Positions 32,313 to 38,982 of a stretch of DNA of 38,982 nucleotides are shown piece by piece. Made by a program: the position numbers and the translations under genes. The notes under the pieces are model-generated. The model had not been told where the DNA came from and made no database searches. It worked only from the letters and a program-made list of their open reading frames with translations. Position 1 is the first letter of the stretch. Every line of letters starts with the position of its first letter. Origin of the DNA: Clostridia bacterium (GTDB taxonomy: Bacteria > Bacillota > Clostridia > Oscillospirales > Acutalibacteraceae); assembly GCA_017428085.1 (NCBI GenBank), contig JAFRRP010000051.1:1-38982 (forward strand). Reading direction: 5' to 3'.

Positions 32313-33698
32313 TCACGCATCATATTTTCTTCTGCCGGATACGAACTCGTCCAGCATCTCCGCGGCTGCGGCGTCAGCCGTGCGGATCTGGTGTGTGTAG
32401 ATCGTGATCGTGGTTTGCGCGTCGGCGTGTCCGAGCCGTTTGGAAACCGTTTCCACGTCTACTCCGTTTGCGATCATCAGCGAGGCGTTTGTGTGCCGGA
32501 GGGAATGCAGATGGATCGGCGGCAGGTCGTTCCCCTTCACAAATCTGCCGAACCAGGATGAAATGCTGTCCGGATGAAACGGCTTACCGAGCTTATTTGT
32601 GAACACGAAGCCCGTTTCCTGCCAGAGGTCGCCGTACATATTCCGGTAGCGTTCCTGTTCCTGTTTCCATTCCCGCAGCATGACCATAACGGACGGAGAT
32701 ACCTTGATGACCCGCTTGGAGGTTTCGTTTTTCGGCGTGTCGATTTTTACGCCGTCGTTGTGCACGTAAACCATCGATTTGTTGATATCGATCAGGCTTT
32801 TCTCAAAATTGACATCCTTCCACGTCAGGCCCAGCGCCTCGCCTCTGCGCATCCCGGTGGATACGTACAGCGTTATGAGCGTTCTGTATACGATATCGAC
32901 CGATTCCAGACAGGCAAACAGCCGTTCGAGGTCTTCCTCCTCCAGATATGCCGCCCGCTTATGGTTTTGCTTCGGCGGTTTTACCCGTTCGCAGGGGTTG
33001 GAGGTCACGATCTGCCACTGTACCGCGCAGGTGAACATCGTCCGCAGAATATGGTGCAGGTACAGGATGGTGGAGCCGGTAAGCGTCGTGTCGCTGTCGA
33101 TTTTCGTAAAATACTGCTTCGGATTGATTCCCAGCGCTTTTGCAACCGTTTCCATCGTGCTCCCGTAAACGTGCTTTCCGCTCATCATATTGCGTACGGT
33201 TGAATATCCAAGCCCTGTCGTTTTACTTAGCTTTTCCATTGTGATTTTGTGTTCCTTCAGGTACTTTTTCAGTTTTGCGTCCGCCTGATAATAGCTTTTT
33301 TCCTTCGCCTCCGGATCGCGCAGATCGTTATAAAACGCAATGATATTCTGCGGACGGATCTTACAGAGCTTCATTGAGCCGAGCGCTGGCAGGATACGTC
33401 TTTCCAAAAGCTTTTTATAGTTCTGAAAGGTAGAATCCTTCAATTGCATCGCGCCGTAATCCCTGAGCCAGATTTCAGAAAACTGGGCAAGCGTGATATT
33501 CTGATCGCCGACCTCTCCCGCGCGGACCGCGTCCTCAAACATCGCCATCCGTTTGGCCAGTTCCCGGTTGATCGCCTTTTGGCTCATGCCGGGATCGGGC
33601 TTCCACGTCATGCTTTTCCGTACGCGATTGCCCCGGGAATCAAAGCCGTCCGAAACCTGGATCGTATAAGTGCCGTTTCGTTCAACGTAAGTTGCCAT
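32313..33698 (-). CDS. int: Tyrosine recombinase/integrase with internal HTH insertion
   Basis: 461 residues. An N-terminal arm-binding domain (about 1-65) precedes a SAM-like core-binding region (65-240). The catalytic domain carries Arg284 in STGMRRGEALGL, HSLRH (398-402), His424 in RLGHADAQTT and the nucleophile Tyr434 in TIYTH. Residues about 143-197 form an XRE-like helix-turn-helix (LKKYLKEHKITMEKLSKTTG, then STVRNMMSGK and VAKALGINPKQY). It interrupts the core-binding domain, which resumes at GSTILYLHHILRTMF. It should catalyse site-specific integration at the tRNA-Thr gene. The excisionase-like gene lies 87 bp upstream, and a hairpin (about 33718-33746) sits in that gap. Confidence 0.93.
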   Translation of the reverse strand: MATYVERNGTYTIQVSDGFDSRGNRVRKSMTWKPDPGMSQKAINRELAKRMAMFEDAVRAGEVGDQNITLAQFSEIWLRDYGAMQLKDSTFQNYKKLLERRILPALGSMKLCKIRPQNIIAFYNDLRDPEAKEKSYYQADAKLKKYLKEHKITMEKLSKTTGLGYSTVRNMMSGKHVYGSTMETVAKALGINPKQYFTKIDSDTTLTGSTILYLHHILRTMFTCAVQWQIVTSNPCERVKPPKQNHKRAAYLEEEDLERLFACLESVDIVYRTLITLYVSTGMRRGEALGLTWKDVNFEKSLIDINKSMVYVHNDGVKIDTPKNETSKRVIKVSPSVMVMLREWKQEQERYRNMYGDLWQETGFVFTNKLGKPFHPDSISSWFGRFVKGNDLPPIHLHSLRHTNASLMIANGVDVETVSKRLGHADAQTTITIYTHQIRTADAAAAEMLDEFVSGRRKYDA

Positions 33699-33785
33699 AA
33701 TTACTTACCTCCTTCTCTGAAAACCGCTCCGCGCGGGAGCGGCTTTCAGCGTAACATATCATATTTCTTTTTACAAATGTGCGGA

Positions 33786-34055
33786 TCAGCGGGAATATGC
33801 TTTGCGGCTTCCGAGCTTTTCCGGTTTTTCATTCGCGGCATCGTTTTCCGGTATCCCGTCGGAAAGCAGCGCGAATAGCTTGTCCAGATCGATCAAACGA
33901 TAGTTCCCCAGCGGCACCGTGCCGATCATGCCTCTGTCCACCAGCTTTCTCAACGTCGCCAGCGTCAGCTGTGTGCCGGGATCCGCCGCTTTAATTTCCT
34001 TCATTGCCATAGGCAGCGTCCGCATACGCGGCGTTTTGTTTTCATGAATTTCCAA
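33786..34055 (-). CDS. Excisionase-like DNA-binding protein
   Basis: 89 residues. The central TLATLRKLVDRGMIGTVPLG, followed by NYRLIDLDKL, is a MerR/excisionase-type winged helix: helix, turn, then a wing with a Gly-Asn-Tyr-Arg turn. The tail is charged. Size and position directly upstream of int fit a recombination directionality factor. The start ATG lies 36 bp from an inverted repeat also found upstream of the ParB-like gene. Confidence 0.75.
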   Translation of the reverse strand: MEIHENKTPRMRTLPMAMKEIKAADPGTQLTLATLRKLVDRGMIGTVPLGNYRLIDLDKLFALLSDGIPENDAANEKPEKLGSRKAYSR

Positions 34056-34090
34056 TATTCAATTCCTCCATCTTTGGATTTCTTAAAAAT

Positions 34091-34146
34091 GGAGGTTATG
34101 GCTTGAGTTACCGAAAATGAAGAAATATATGTCCACCATAACCTTC
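34091..34146. promoter_or_regulatory. Inverted repeat GGTTATGG...CCATAACC upstream of the excisionase-like gene
   Basis: Arms AGGTTATGG (34093-34101) and CCATAACCT (34136-34144), extendable to 11 bp with one mismatch, with a 34-nt loop. The twin at 35106-35156 lies at nearly the same distance from the next start codon. Confidence 0.7.
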
Positions 34147-34159
34147 TTTCGTTTTGATT

Positions 34160-35068
34160 TTACCTTGCGCCGCGGTCGCGGTTTCGCAGGTATTTTGCGT
34201 AGTGTGCGCAGGCGTCCTGGATGAACTTCTGCAGCTGGCTGATCGAATCCTTCGGACGGAACTGCCGCACGTATTCAACAGGTACCTTGATCGTTTCCTT
34301 TTGATTCGGCTTCGGCTGCGTCATGATCGAGAAGATCCTGTCCATATCCAGCGCGCCGGCTTCGGCAAGCTTTCGCATCTGTTGCGCCTGTGAAAGCGAC
34401 GGCGTCGCTTCCTCGCTCTCAATGGTCGTGATGAGATTCCGCTGCGCTTCCTTCGGCAGGTAAGAAAGCTCCACGGCGGGCGTGAGGGCGATCCGCTTCT
34501 CATCGACCATCTTCTGCAATTCCGGCTCCAGCGCAGTGATGCGAATGAATCTTTTGATTTGGGATTTGCTGTCGGGGCTTTCATTTGCAAGCTGCTCAAT
34601 AGAGGTCACGCCTGACTTCTGCCCAGGTTGGGCCGAAGTTGCGTCTTCCTCCAAATCAGTCCGATATCCCTGCCGCTTCATTGCCTCCAGACGCAGCTTG
34701 TATGCCGCGCCCTTCTCGCTGGGCGGGATGTCTGTACGCTGGCAGAGATTCATATCGATCAGCGCGATCAAGGCGTCGTCAGCCGGCATACGCAACACGC
34801 GGGTGGGAATGTCGATAATGCCGAGCTCCTTGCAGGCTTCGTATCTGCGCCTGCCGGAAATGATCTGATAGTTGCCGTCGGTTCGCACATATCTCTCCGG
34901 CTCCAAAACCGTGATGGGTTCGATCACCCCGAACTGCGCAATGCTTCTTTTGAGCGCCTCATACGCTTCATCCTTGCGAAACGCAAACGGCGAGCCTTTC
35001 ATCGGAACGATAAATCGGCTCATGATTTTTCTTGTATTCACAAGATCATCTGCAAAACTGACTTTCAT
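34160..35068 (-). CDS. ParB/RepB/Spo0J-family partition-like protein
   Basis: 302 residues from the ATG at 35068 (GGAGG nine bases upstream). The ParB N-terminal domain is clear: SIAQFGVIEPITVLEPERY and YQIISGRRRYEACKELG, then MNLCQRTDIPPSEKGAAYKL; the last is the region that contacts parS. The HTH region follows (SIEQLANESPDSKSQIKRFI), then a coiled C-terminus. Such proteins on integrative elements act in partition or as regulators of transfer genes. No ParA lies next to it, so regulation is at least as likely as partition. Inverted repeats sit in the gaps on both sides. Confidence 0.9.
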   Translation of the reverse strand: MKVSFADDLVNTRKIMSRFIVPMKGSPFAFRKDEAYEALKRSIAQFGVIEPITVLEPERYVRTDGNYQIISGRRRYEACKELGIIDIPTRVLRMPADDALIALIDMNLCQRTDIPPSEKGAAYKLRLEAMKRQGYRTDLEEDATSAQPGQKSGVTSIEQLANESPDSKSQIKRFIRITALEPELQKMVDEKRIALTPAVELSYLPKEAQRNLITTIESEEATPSLSQAQQMRKLAEAGALDMDRIFSIMTQPKPNQKETIKVPVEYVRQFRPKDSISQLQKFIQDACAHYAKYLRNRDRGAR

Positions 35069-35105
35069 ATCGTTTTCCTCCAAAACTTATTTGATAAAAA
35101 GCGGA

Positions 35106-35156
35106 GGTTATGACTGCTTCAAAAGTGATAGCGTAAAAATGTGATCGGTCATAACC
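35106..35156. promoter_or_regulatory. Inverted repeat GGTTATGAC...GTCATAACC upstream of the ParB-like gene
   Basis: Perfect 9-bp arms at 35106-35114 and 35148-35156 with a 33-nt loop. The left arm sits 38 bp from the ParB-like start codon. It shares GGAGGTTATG with the twin at 34091-34146. Confidence 0.72.
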
Positions 35157-35202
35157 GGAACGTTTACCGGCAGCACTCCTTTCGTTGTTTTTCATCTTCG
35201 TT

Positions 35203-36573
35203 TTACCGTTCCCAACCTCCTCTGCTTCTGATTCTCCGTCTTTGCATTTCCATGCGTTCCTGAATATACTTCATCTGTTTTTCGAGCTCCGGCGCGTCGT
35301 CGAGTATTCTGTCGCAGATTTTGATCTCATTTCTGTACCGGCTCATCATTTCGCTGAGATGTGATATGTCTCTGCGCCATCTGAAAATCTCATCTTCGTT
35401 TCCTGCGCGCTGCGCACGCTTCAGCGCGTTGCGGCAGAGTCGACGCGTATCCTCGCACTCCCTCAGATCGGCTTCTTTTCCGGCTTTGTATTTTTTGATA
35501 TCCTCATCCGTACGGAGATTGTTGTCAAGCATCAGGTTCTGTTCCTCCACCCGTTTATCGAAAATGAGCTCCTCCTCCCACAGGGTTCTGAAAAGCTCCA
35601 CGTTATTGCTCGGCCGCTCCTTTACAAGCCCAAGGACCATGATAAAATTCACGTACAGTTCCTGAATGCTCTGATACTCCCACGGCGGCGTTTCAAAGAA
35701 CGTCGCAACGTCGTCCTGCGGGTCGAGCTGCAGCCTGTAAAACTGGCGCTTGCTGCGAATACGGGCTTGTATCATTTCAAGGGTGTATTCTTCGCCGAGA
35801 TTGATCAGCCGCACGCCCTTCGGAATCATGGGATGAACGATATAGTCATACTTATAGCCCTGTCGGAACTCATAGCCGAGCGTGCGCATGACCTTAGCGA
35901 AATAGCTCATATTGCCGCTGACGGAGATCGCCAGATCAATATCCTTTTTGATGACGTCGTTCTTGGTGACTTCGCCGTTCTGCTGCGCTTTGTACACGTT
36001 ATACGGCACGCGTTTTCCCTGTGGGTTTTCGATGACCGAAAGCTCATATTCCCGGCAAAGCTCGTCGCTGACTTCACGGAAACGTTTGTAGTTTTCTTTG
36101 TTTCCGTTATACTTTTTTCCGTCGGCAAACGAAACCGAATTGATGATGATATGATTGTGGATGGCGTGCGATCCCATATGGGTTGCGACGATTACTTCAT
36201 ATTTTTCGCCCCACATTTTCTTCGCCGTTTCAACGCCGATCTTATGCGCAAGCTTCGGCGTGACCTCTCCCGGCTTGAAGGATTGATACGCGTGGTGCGC
36301 GAGGATGCCGCTCTCTTTACCGAAGCGCTTTTTGGTGTCCGTCATTTCCTGCTTCGCGTTTTCAGGGATGCAGTTGACGCCGGAAACCAAAAGTTTTTTT
36401 TCGTTTGCGTCGAACGTTTTGTCCGCGTCCTCCACATAGTGCAGCGCGTTATACAGATCCCGCATTTGTTCTTCGGAAAAGCTGTGTTCATCCGTCTTGG
36501 AGGTGTTGGCAACGTAATCGATGACTTTCCCAAGCTCGCCGCTTTTGATCGGCCAGATCCGTGTGACCGCCAT
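35203..36573 (-). CDS. Relaxase/mobilization nuclease
   Basis: 456 residues from the ATG at 36573 (the frame extends to 36591 but overlaps MobC). The N-terminus MAVTRIWPIKSGELGKVIDY is typical of Firmicutes MobA/VirD2-like relaxases. A catalytic Tyr candidate is in IDYVANTSKT. The metal-binding histidine cluster is HMGSHAIHNHIIINS (about 132-146). The C-terminal half is a charged coiled coil ending in an Arg-rich tail. It nicks oriT and carries the DNA strand during mobilization. Its start codon shares one base with the MobC stop (TGATG), so the pair is translationally coupled. Confidence 0.93.
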   Translation of the reverse strand: MAVTRIWPIKSGELGKVIDYVANTSKTDEHSFSEEQMRDLYNALHYVEDADKTFDANEKKLLVSGVNCIPENAKQEMTDTKKRFGKESGILAHHAYQSFKPGEVTPKLAHKIGVETAKKMWGEKYEVIVATHMGSHAIHNHIIINSVSFADGKKYNGNKENYKRFREVSDELCREYELSVIENPQGKRVPYNVYKAQQNGEVTKNDVIKKDIDLAISVSGNMSYFAKVMRTLGYEFRQGYKYDYIVHPMIPKGVRLINLGEEYTLEMIQARIRSKRQFYRLQLDPQDDVATFFETPPWEYQSIQELYVNFIMVLGLVKERPSNNVELFRTLWEEELIFDKRVEEQNLMLDNNLRTDEDIKKYKAGKEADLRECEDTRRLCRNALKRAQRAGNEDEIFRWRRDISHLSEMMSRYRNEIKICDRILDDAPELEKQMKYIQERMEMQRRRIRSRGGWER

Positions 36574-36902
36574 CAGAAAAGCACCTCGCATTTCGCGCAG
36601 ACGGACTCGTTCAGCTTGTGTTCAAGCGCGTATAAATCATCCAGCGCCTGCCGCAGTTCTGTACCGTTGGTGAAACCGTTCGCGTTGACCGAACGCGCAA
36701 GCTGATTCAGGTTGACGCCGATCTTACGCAGCTCTGTAATTACTTTTCCGAACTCAACAGGCGGCTTTCCGTAAACGACCTTGTATTTTAGGAGACGCCG
36801 GAAGACGTCCGATTTGGAACAGCGCAGCGTTTCACACAGGCGCAGAAGCTCATCCTCTTCATCCTGATCGAGCCGCACGTGTTCATTAAAAATACGGTTC
36901 AT
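36573..36902 (-). CDS. MobC-like relaxosome accessory protein
   Basis: 109 residues from MNRIFNEHVRLDQDEE. AAGGAG lies 12 bases upstream, slightly far. A start at 36983 would add a Cys-rich stretch and run through a palindrome, so it is less likely. The N-terminus is ribbon-helix-helix-like (VRLDQDEEDELLRLCETLRC, then SKSDVFRRLLKYK). The C-terminal half (ELRKIGVNLNQLARSVNANG) carries the bacterial MobC consensus (G.NLNQ.ar..N). MobC proteins bind oriT and help the relaxase open the strand. Confidence 0.88.
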   Translation of the reverse strand: MNRIFNEHVRLDQDEEDELLRLCETLRCSKSDVFRRLLKYKVVYGKPPVEFGKVITELRKIGVNLNQLARSVNANGFTNGTELRQALDDLYALEHKLNESVCAKCEVLF

Positions 36903-37074
36903 TCTTTTGAACAACTCCTTTTCATTCTTTTTCTTTGCCGGGTGTGGTGTCCGGCAACAAGCGGATTTGTAGCACAAATCCAATGCTTGCTAAGACGATT
37001 CCATTGTACCGGAGCGTCAAATTCGTCGGCATTCTTTGTCCTCCGGTGACGATGTGTGACGATGATGACGGTAT
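36903..37074. other. Candidate oriT region with inverted repeat
   Basis: Gap between the ATPase and mobC genes. It holds GGATTTGT-AGC-ACAAATCC (36963-36981), a perfect 8-bp inverted repeat, and direct repeats of TGACGATG near 37045-37065. oriT sites commonly lie immediately upstream of mobC/relaxase genes and carry such repeats. The nick site itself cannot be fixed from sequence alone. Confidence 0.45.
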
Positions 37075-38178
37075 TTAAGCGCACGAGGAAGCATCGTCAT
37101 TACCGTCATTTACCGTCACCTCTTTTTCAGGTAGAAGCCGCAATTCGATGTGCCGACTTTCGCCTGTTCTGTCCCTTTTGAAGATGATCCCGAAGTTATG
37201 ATACAGAACGGAAGCCTTGACGTTCAGTTTCAGGCTGAGTGAGTTCGGTTTCAGATCGGTCCCGAGAAACGTGTTCAGTTCCGTTGCCGTACCGTTCCAT
37301 GAGCCGCCGGATTCTTTAAGCCTTTCAGCGAGGTTTGTCAGTAAAGGATCGGGCGCTTCATACCAAAGCTCGTTGTTGATGCTGGTGAGCCTCCAGCCTA
37401 ACGTGTCCCGATCTATTTCAAGATCGATCTTTGTATCGGGCTGGTCTCTTCCGGTGATCTGCAGCGTCGCTTTGTTGCTTGTTCGCTGTTCCTTTGTAAA
37501 AATCATTGCGCTGTCCACGCTGCCGAGCAGACCGTTCGTGCCGTTGATCTTATCGAACGGATCCTCACTGGTTTGTTTTCGCGTATGGTGTACCAGCAAA
37601 AGACAGATCCCGTATCGGTCGGCAAATTCCTTCAGCTTGTACATGAACTTTGAATCCTGCGAATAGCTGCCGTTGTCCTTCGTTTCGGTGCGGATTTTCT
37701 CAAGTGTATCGATGATGATCAACCGCGTATCGTGATGCTTTTCAATAAACTCCCGAAGCTGATCCTCAAGGCCGTCGCCCTGCTGCTGCGACCGGATCGC
37801 AATGTGCAGATGCTCCGTTTCTTTCTCATCGAACATACGGAACATCCGCCCCTGGAGACGATCATACTGATCCTCAAGCGCAAGGTAGAGCACCTCGCCC
37901 TGCCGGACGTGCTTTTCCCACAGGGCTGTTCCCGTTGCAACGTGGTAAGCAAGCTGAAGCATCAGAAAGCTTTTGCCGATCTTCGGATCGCCGACAAGGA
38001 TGGTCAGGCCGGGAAATAAAAGATCCTCGATCACAGCGGGTCTGACCTCGTATACGGTATCGTAGATTTCAGCCATGGTCATGGTGTGAAGCCTGTTTGG
38101 ATCGCAGGCAAGCTCCTGCCGCCGCATTTCCCGCGCCATCTGCTTCAACAGTTCTTTTGATTTTTGTTTTTCATCCAT
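37075..38178 (-). CDS. RepA-like AAA ATPase (AAA_25 type)
   Basis: 367 residues from the ATG at 38178, behind AGAGGAAA; the open frame to 38328 runs through the upstream gene. RecA-fold ATPase: Walker A GDPKIGKS (63-70), LYLALEDQYDRLQGRMFRM, Walker B LIIIDTLEKI (153-162), LLLVHHTRK as the sensor strand and NGTNGLLGSVDSAM. The C-terminal 100 residues look like a winged-helix region. Such RepA/AAA_25 proteins are hexameric helicase-like replication factors of plasmids, phages and ICEs. Here it probably drives replication of the excised circle. Confidence 0.88.
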   Translation of the reverse strand: MDEKQKSKELLKQMAREMRRQELACDPNRLHTMTMAEIYDTVYEVRPAVIEDLLFPGLTILVGDPKIGKSFLMLQLAYHVATGTALWEKHVRQGEVLYLALEDQYDRLQGRMFRMFDEKETEHLHIAIRSQQQGDGLEDQLREFIEKHHDTRLIIIDTLEKIRTETKDNGSYSQDSKFMYKLKEFADRYGICLLLVHHTRKQTSEDPFDKINGTNGLLGSVDSAMIFTKEQRTSNKATLQITGRDQPDTKIDLEIDRDTLGWRLTSINNELWYEAPDPLLTNLAERLKESGGSWNGTATELNTFLGTDLKPNSLSLKLNVKASVLYHNFGIIFKRDRTGESRHIELRLLPEKEVTVNDGNDDASSCA

Positions 38179-38198
38179 CAGATTTCCTCTTTTCTTTC

Positions 38199-38495
38199 TC
38201 ATTTTTGTTTGCTGTTTTTCAGATTGTCTGCGTGGCGCTTGCCGTTTTCGGTCTGCGCTTTTTTGCTTTTCTCGGTGCGCGGCGGGATAGGGTAGAACAA
38301 AAAGTTCGTTAGCTTCATGGCAGCCCACAAGAAGCCCGGCTCATCGTCGTCGTTCGCCCGGATCCATACGAGGTCGGGATGCTTTTCCTTCAGCTTTCGG
38401 ACGGCGGCGTTGAGATCCTTATCCCAGCTGCGGATCTGGATCTCATCCTCTCCCTGTTCAAAGAACAGGTGCGTTTCCTTTTTCGGTCTCGGTAT
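38199..38495 (-). CDS. Small mobile-element protein with apparent ATA start
   Basis: 98 codons, stop TGA at 38199-38201. The product contains KKETHLFFEQGEDEIQIRSW, then DKDLNAAVRKLKEKHPDLVW and FLFYPIPPRTEKSKK. That pattern (acidic start, short strands, 'KHPDL', 'F..P....' end) resembles small conserved proteins of Firmicutes phages and ICEs. Upstream the frame meets TGA at 38502-38504, with no ATG, GTG or TTG after it. The only start-like codon is ATA at 38495, exactly seven bases after AGAGGTG (38503-38509). The gene either uses a rare ATA start or has lost its ATG. The ATPase gene begins 20 bp downstream. Confidence 0.6.
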   Translation of the reverse strand: MPRPKKETHLFFEQGEDEIQIRSWDKDLNAAVRKLKEKHPDLVWIRANDDDEPGFLWAAMKLTNFLFYPIPPRTEKSKKAQTENGKRHADNLKNSKQK

Positions 38496-38527
38496 TGATT
38501 TTCACCTCTTTTCTTTTTCGATTTTTT

Positions 38528-38800
38528 TCAAGCCCCCTGTTTTTCGCCGATTTTCATCGGATCGCGATCCGTGTTTTTGTACCGAAATCGTCTCAGATTT
38601 CTCTTTTCGGACAGTTCCTCATAAAAGGATTTCTGTTCGAGAATGGTACGGAAATACGGATCGGCGGGGGTATGTATGTACGCCGCCGCAAGCGGTAATC
38701 GTCTGTATTTGAGAGAAGCGTGCGAGCAGTATTCAGTTTTGTGATCCGGGTCGTCATTGCCATTGTTTTGAAAGTGGGGGCAGGTATCAAATATCTGTAT
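38528..38800 (-). CDS. Possible 90-aa protein without a standard start codon
   Basis: Open frame ending at TGA 38528-38530. It reads CPHFQNNGNDDPDHK near the start, LPLAAAYIHTPADPYFRTIL in the middle and YEELSEKRNLRRFRYK later. The upstream gene's stop overlaps ATA by one base (TAATA at 38802-38798), where a coupled TAATG would be expected; no ATG, GTG or TTG begins this frame at full length. AGGAGG lies about 20 bases before. No family recognised; it could be a decayed gene or non-coding. Confidence 0.35.
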   Translation of the reverse strand: MQIFDTCPHFQNNGNDDPDHKTEYCSHASLKYRRLPLAAAYIHTPADPYFRTILEQKSFYEELSEKRNLRRFRYKNTDRDPMKIGEKQGA

Positions 38801-38982
38801 TACTTGCCGAAGAGGGAATTATCCTCCTGCTCCGGCACCGTTCCCACAGGCACTCCGCATATCTCTATGGGCGCTGTGCGGTCTCGCAGCCATTTCAGGC
38901 TGCGGGCGCTCACTTCCGTCTTGCGGAAGGTCTCGGCGGTATTTTTACGGTAACCGTGCAGGGATTCAATTGTCTTGAAGGG
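38800..38982 (-). CDS. 3' end of a mobile-element gene cut by the window edge
   Basis: The last 60 codons are visible, stop TAA at 38800-38802; the start lies beyond the right edge. The segment contains LHGYRKNTAETFRKTEVSAR, then SLKWLRDRTAPIEI and VPEQEDNSLFGK. It is charged and helical, then has a short strand-rich end. No family recognised. It is on the same strand as, and upstream of, the other element genes, so it is probably part of the same transcript. Confidence 0.6.
   Translation of the reverse strand, partial: PFKTIESLHGYRKNTAETFRKTEVSARSLKWLRDRTAPIEICGVPVGTVPEQEDNSLFGK

Larger units (their letters stand above)
32018..38982 (-). mobile_element. Integrative mobilizable/conjugative element, left part
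   Basis: Starts just past tRNA-Thr. All genes are on the minus strand: integrase, excisionase-like, ParB-like, relaxase, MobC-like, AAA ATPase and small genes. Composition is less GC-rich than the host genes to the left. Integrase next to a tRNA plus a relaxase/MobC pair is the standard plan of an IME or ICE. No type IV secretion gene is visible; the rest lies beyond the right edge, as does the second attachment site. Confidence 0.85.

Noticed and set aside
34160..35068. Chromosomal parB/spo0J with nearby origin of replication
   Set aside because: No parA, dnaA boxes cluster or parS consensus was seen, and the gene sits among relaxase and integrase genes, so it belongs to the mobile element.
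38317..38712. Plus-strand open frame near the right edge
   Set aside because: It is Ser/Phe-rich and overlaps minus-strand frames that fit the element's gene order; there is no ribosome binding site.

Overview
The window looks like a chromosome segment of a GC-rich, endospore-lineage gut or rumen Clostridia bacterium (Oscillospirales-like; inferred). The grounds are a SpoVAE gene, type I dockerins, Listeria-Bacteroides-type surface repeats, many secreted proteins with Gram-positive signal peptides, AGGAGG-type ribosome binding sites and consensus sigma-A promoters. Most of it is ordinary GC-rich host DNA. Two stretches differ in composition: an AT-rich islet at about 23.8-25.8 kb, and an integrated mobile element from about 32.0 kb to the right edge.

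Layout. 1-2.4 kb: 3' part of a repeat-rich surface protein. 2.7-4.4 kb: flotillin-like SPFH protein behind a perfect promoter with an embedded palindrome. 4.6-5.7 kb: secreted helical protein of unknown function. 5.78-6.05 kb: a MITE-like inverted-repeat element. 6.1-15.0 kb, minus strand: a 2111-residue secreted dockerin protein, an SGNH hydrolase and a GH78-like glycosidase, the last two overlapping by ATGA. 15.2-19.8 kb, plus strand: Gfo/Idh/MocA dehydrogenase, two TIM-barrel sugar isomerase/epimerases and a secreted alpha/beta hydrolase. 19.8-20.2 kb: a hairpin array and a second MITE-like element. 20.3-23.3 kb: an ECF sigma factor followed by a membrane-anchored beta-propeller protein. 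23.5-23.8 kb: a third repeat element. 23.9-25.6 kb: XRE regulator divergent from a 50-aa protein and an unrecognised 342-aa protein. 25.8-27.3 kb: ychF coupled to a NifU-like small protein. 27.5-30.6 kb, minus: a YihQ-like GH31 glycosidase (predicted sulfoquinovosidase) and a D-Ala-D-Ala carboxypeptidase carrying a C-terminal dockerin. 30.8-31.1 kb: a scar where a dockerin-gene tail abuts an XRE-gene tail. 31.2-32.0 kb: spoVAE and tRNA-Thr(CGU).

The right end (32.0-39.0 kb) is an integrative mobilizable or conjugative element next to the tRNA. All its genes are on the minus strand: tyrosine integrase with an internal HTH, excisionase-like protein, ParB-like protein, relaxase, MobC-like accessory protein, RepA-like AAA ATPase, and small genes, two of which have only ATA at the expected start position. 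Its far end lies outside the window.

Functional picture (inference): a carbohydrate-foraging anaerobe with intracellular glycosidases and sugar-modifying enzymes, and a dockerin-based extracellular assembly that includes a cell-wall peptidase. No cohesin or scaffoldin, CRISPR array or known defence operon is visible. The best candidates for something undescribed are the nested inverted-repeat family, the AT-rich XRE/50-aa/342-aa module, the dockerin-tagged carboxypeptidase and the ATA-start genes of the mobile element.
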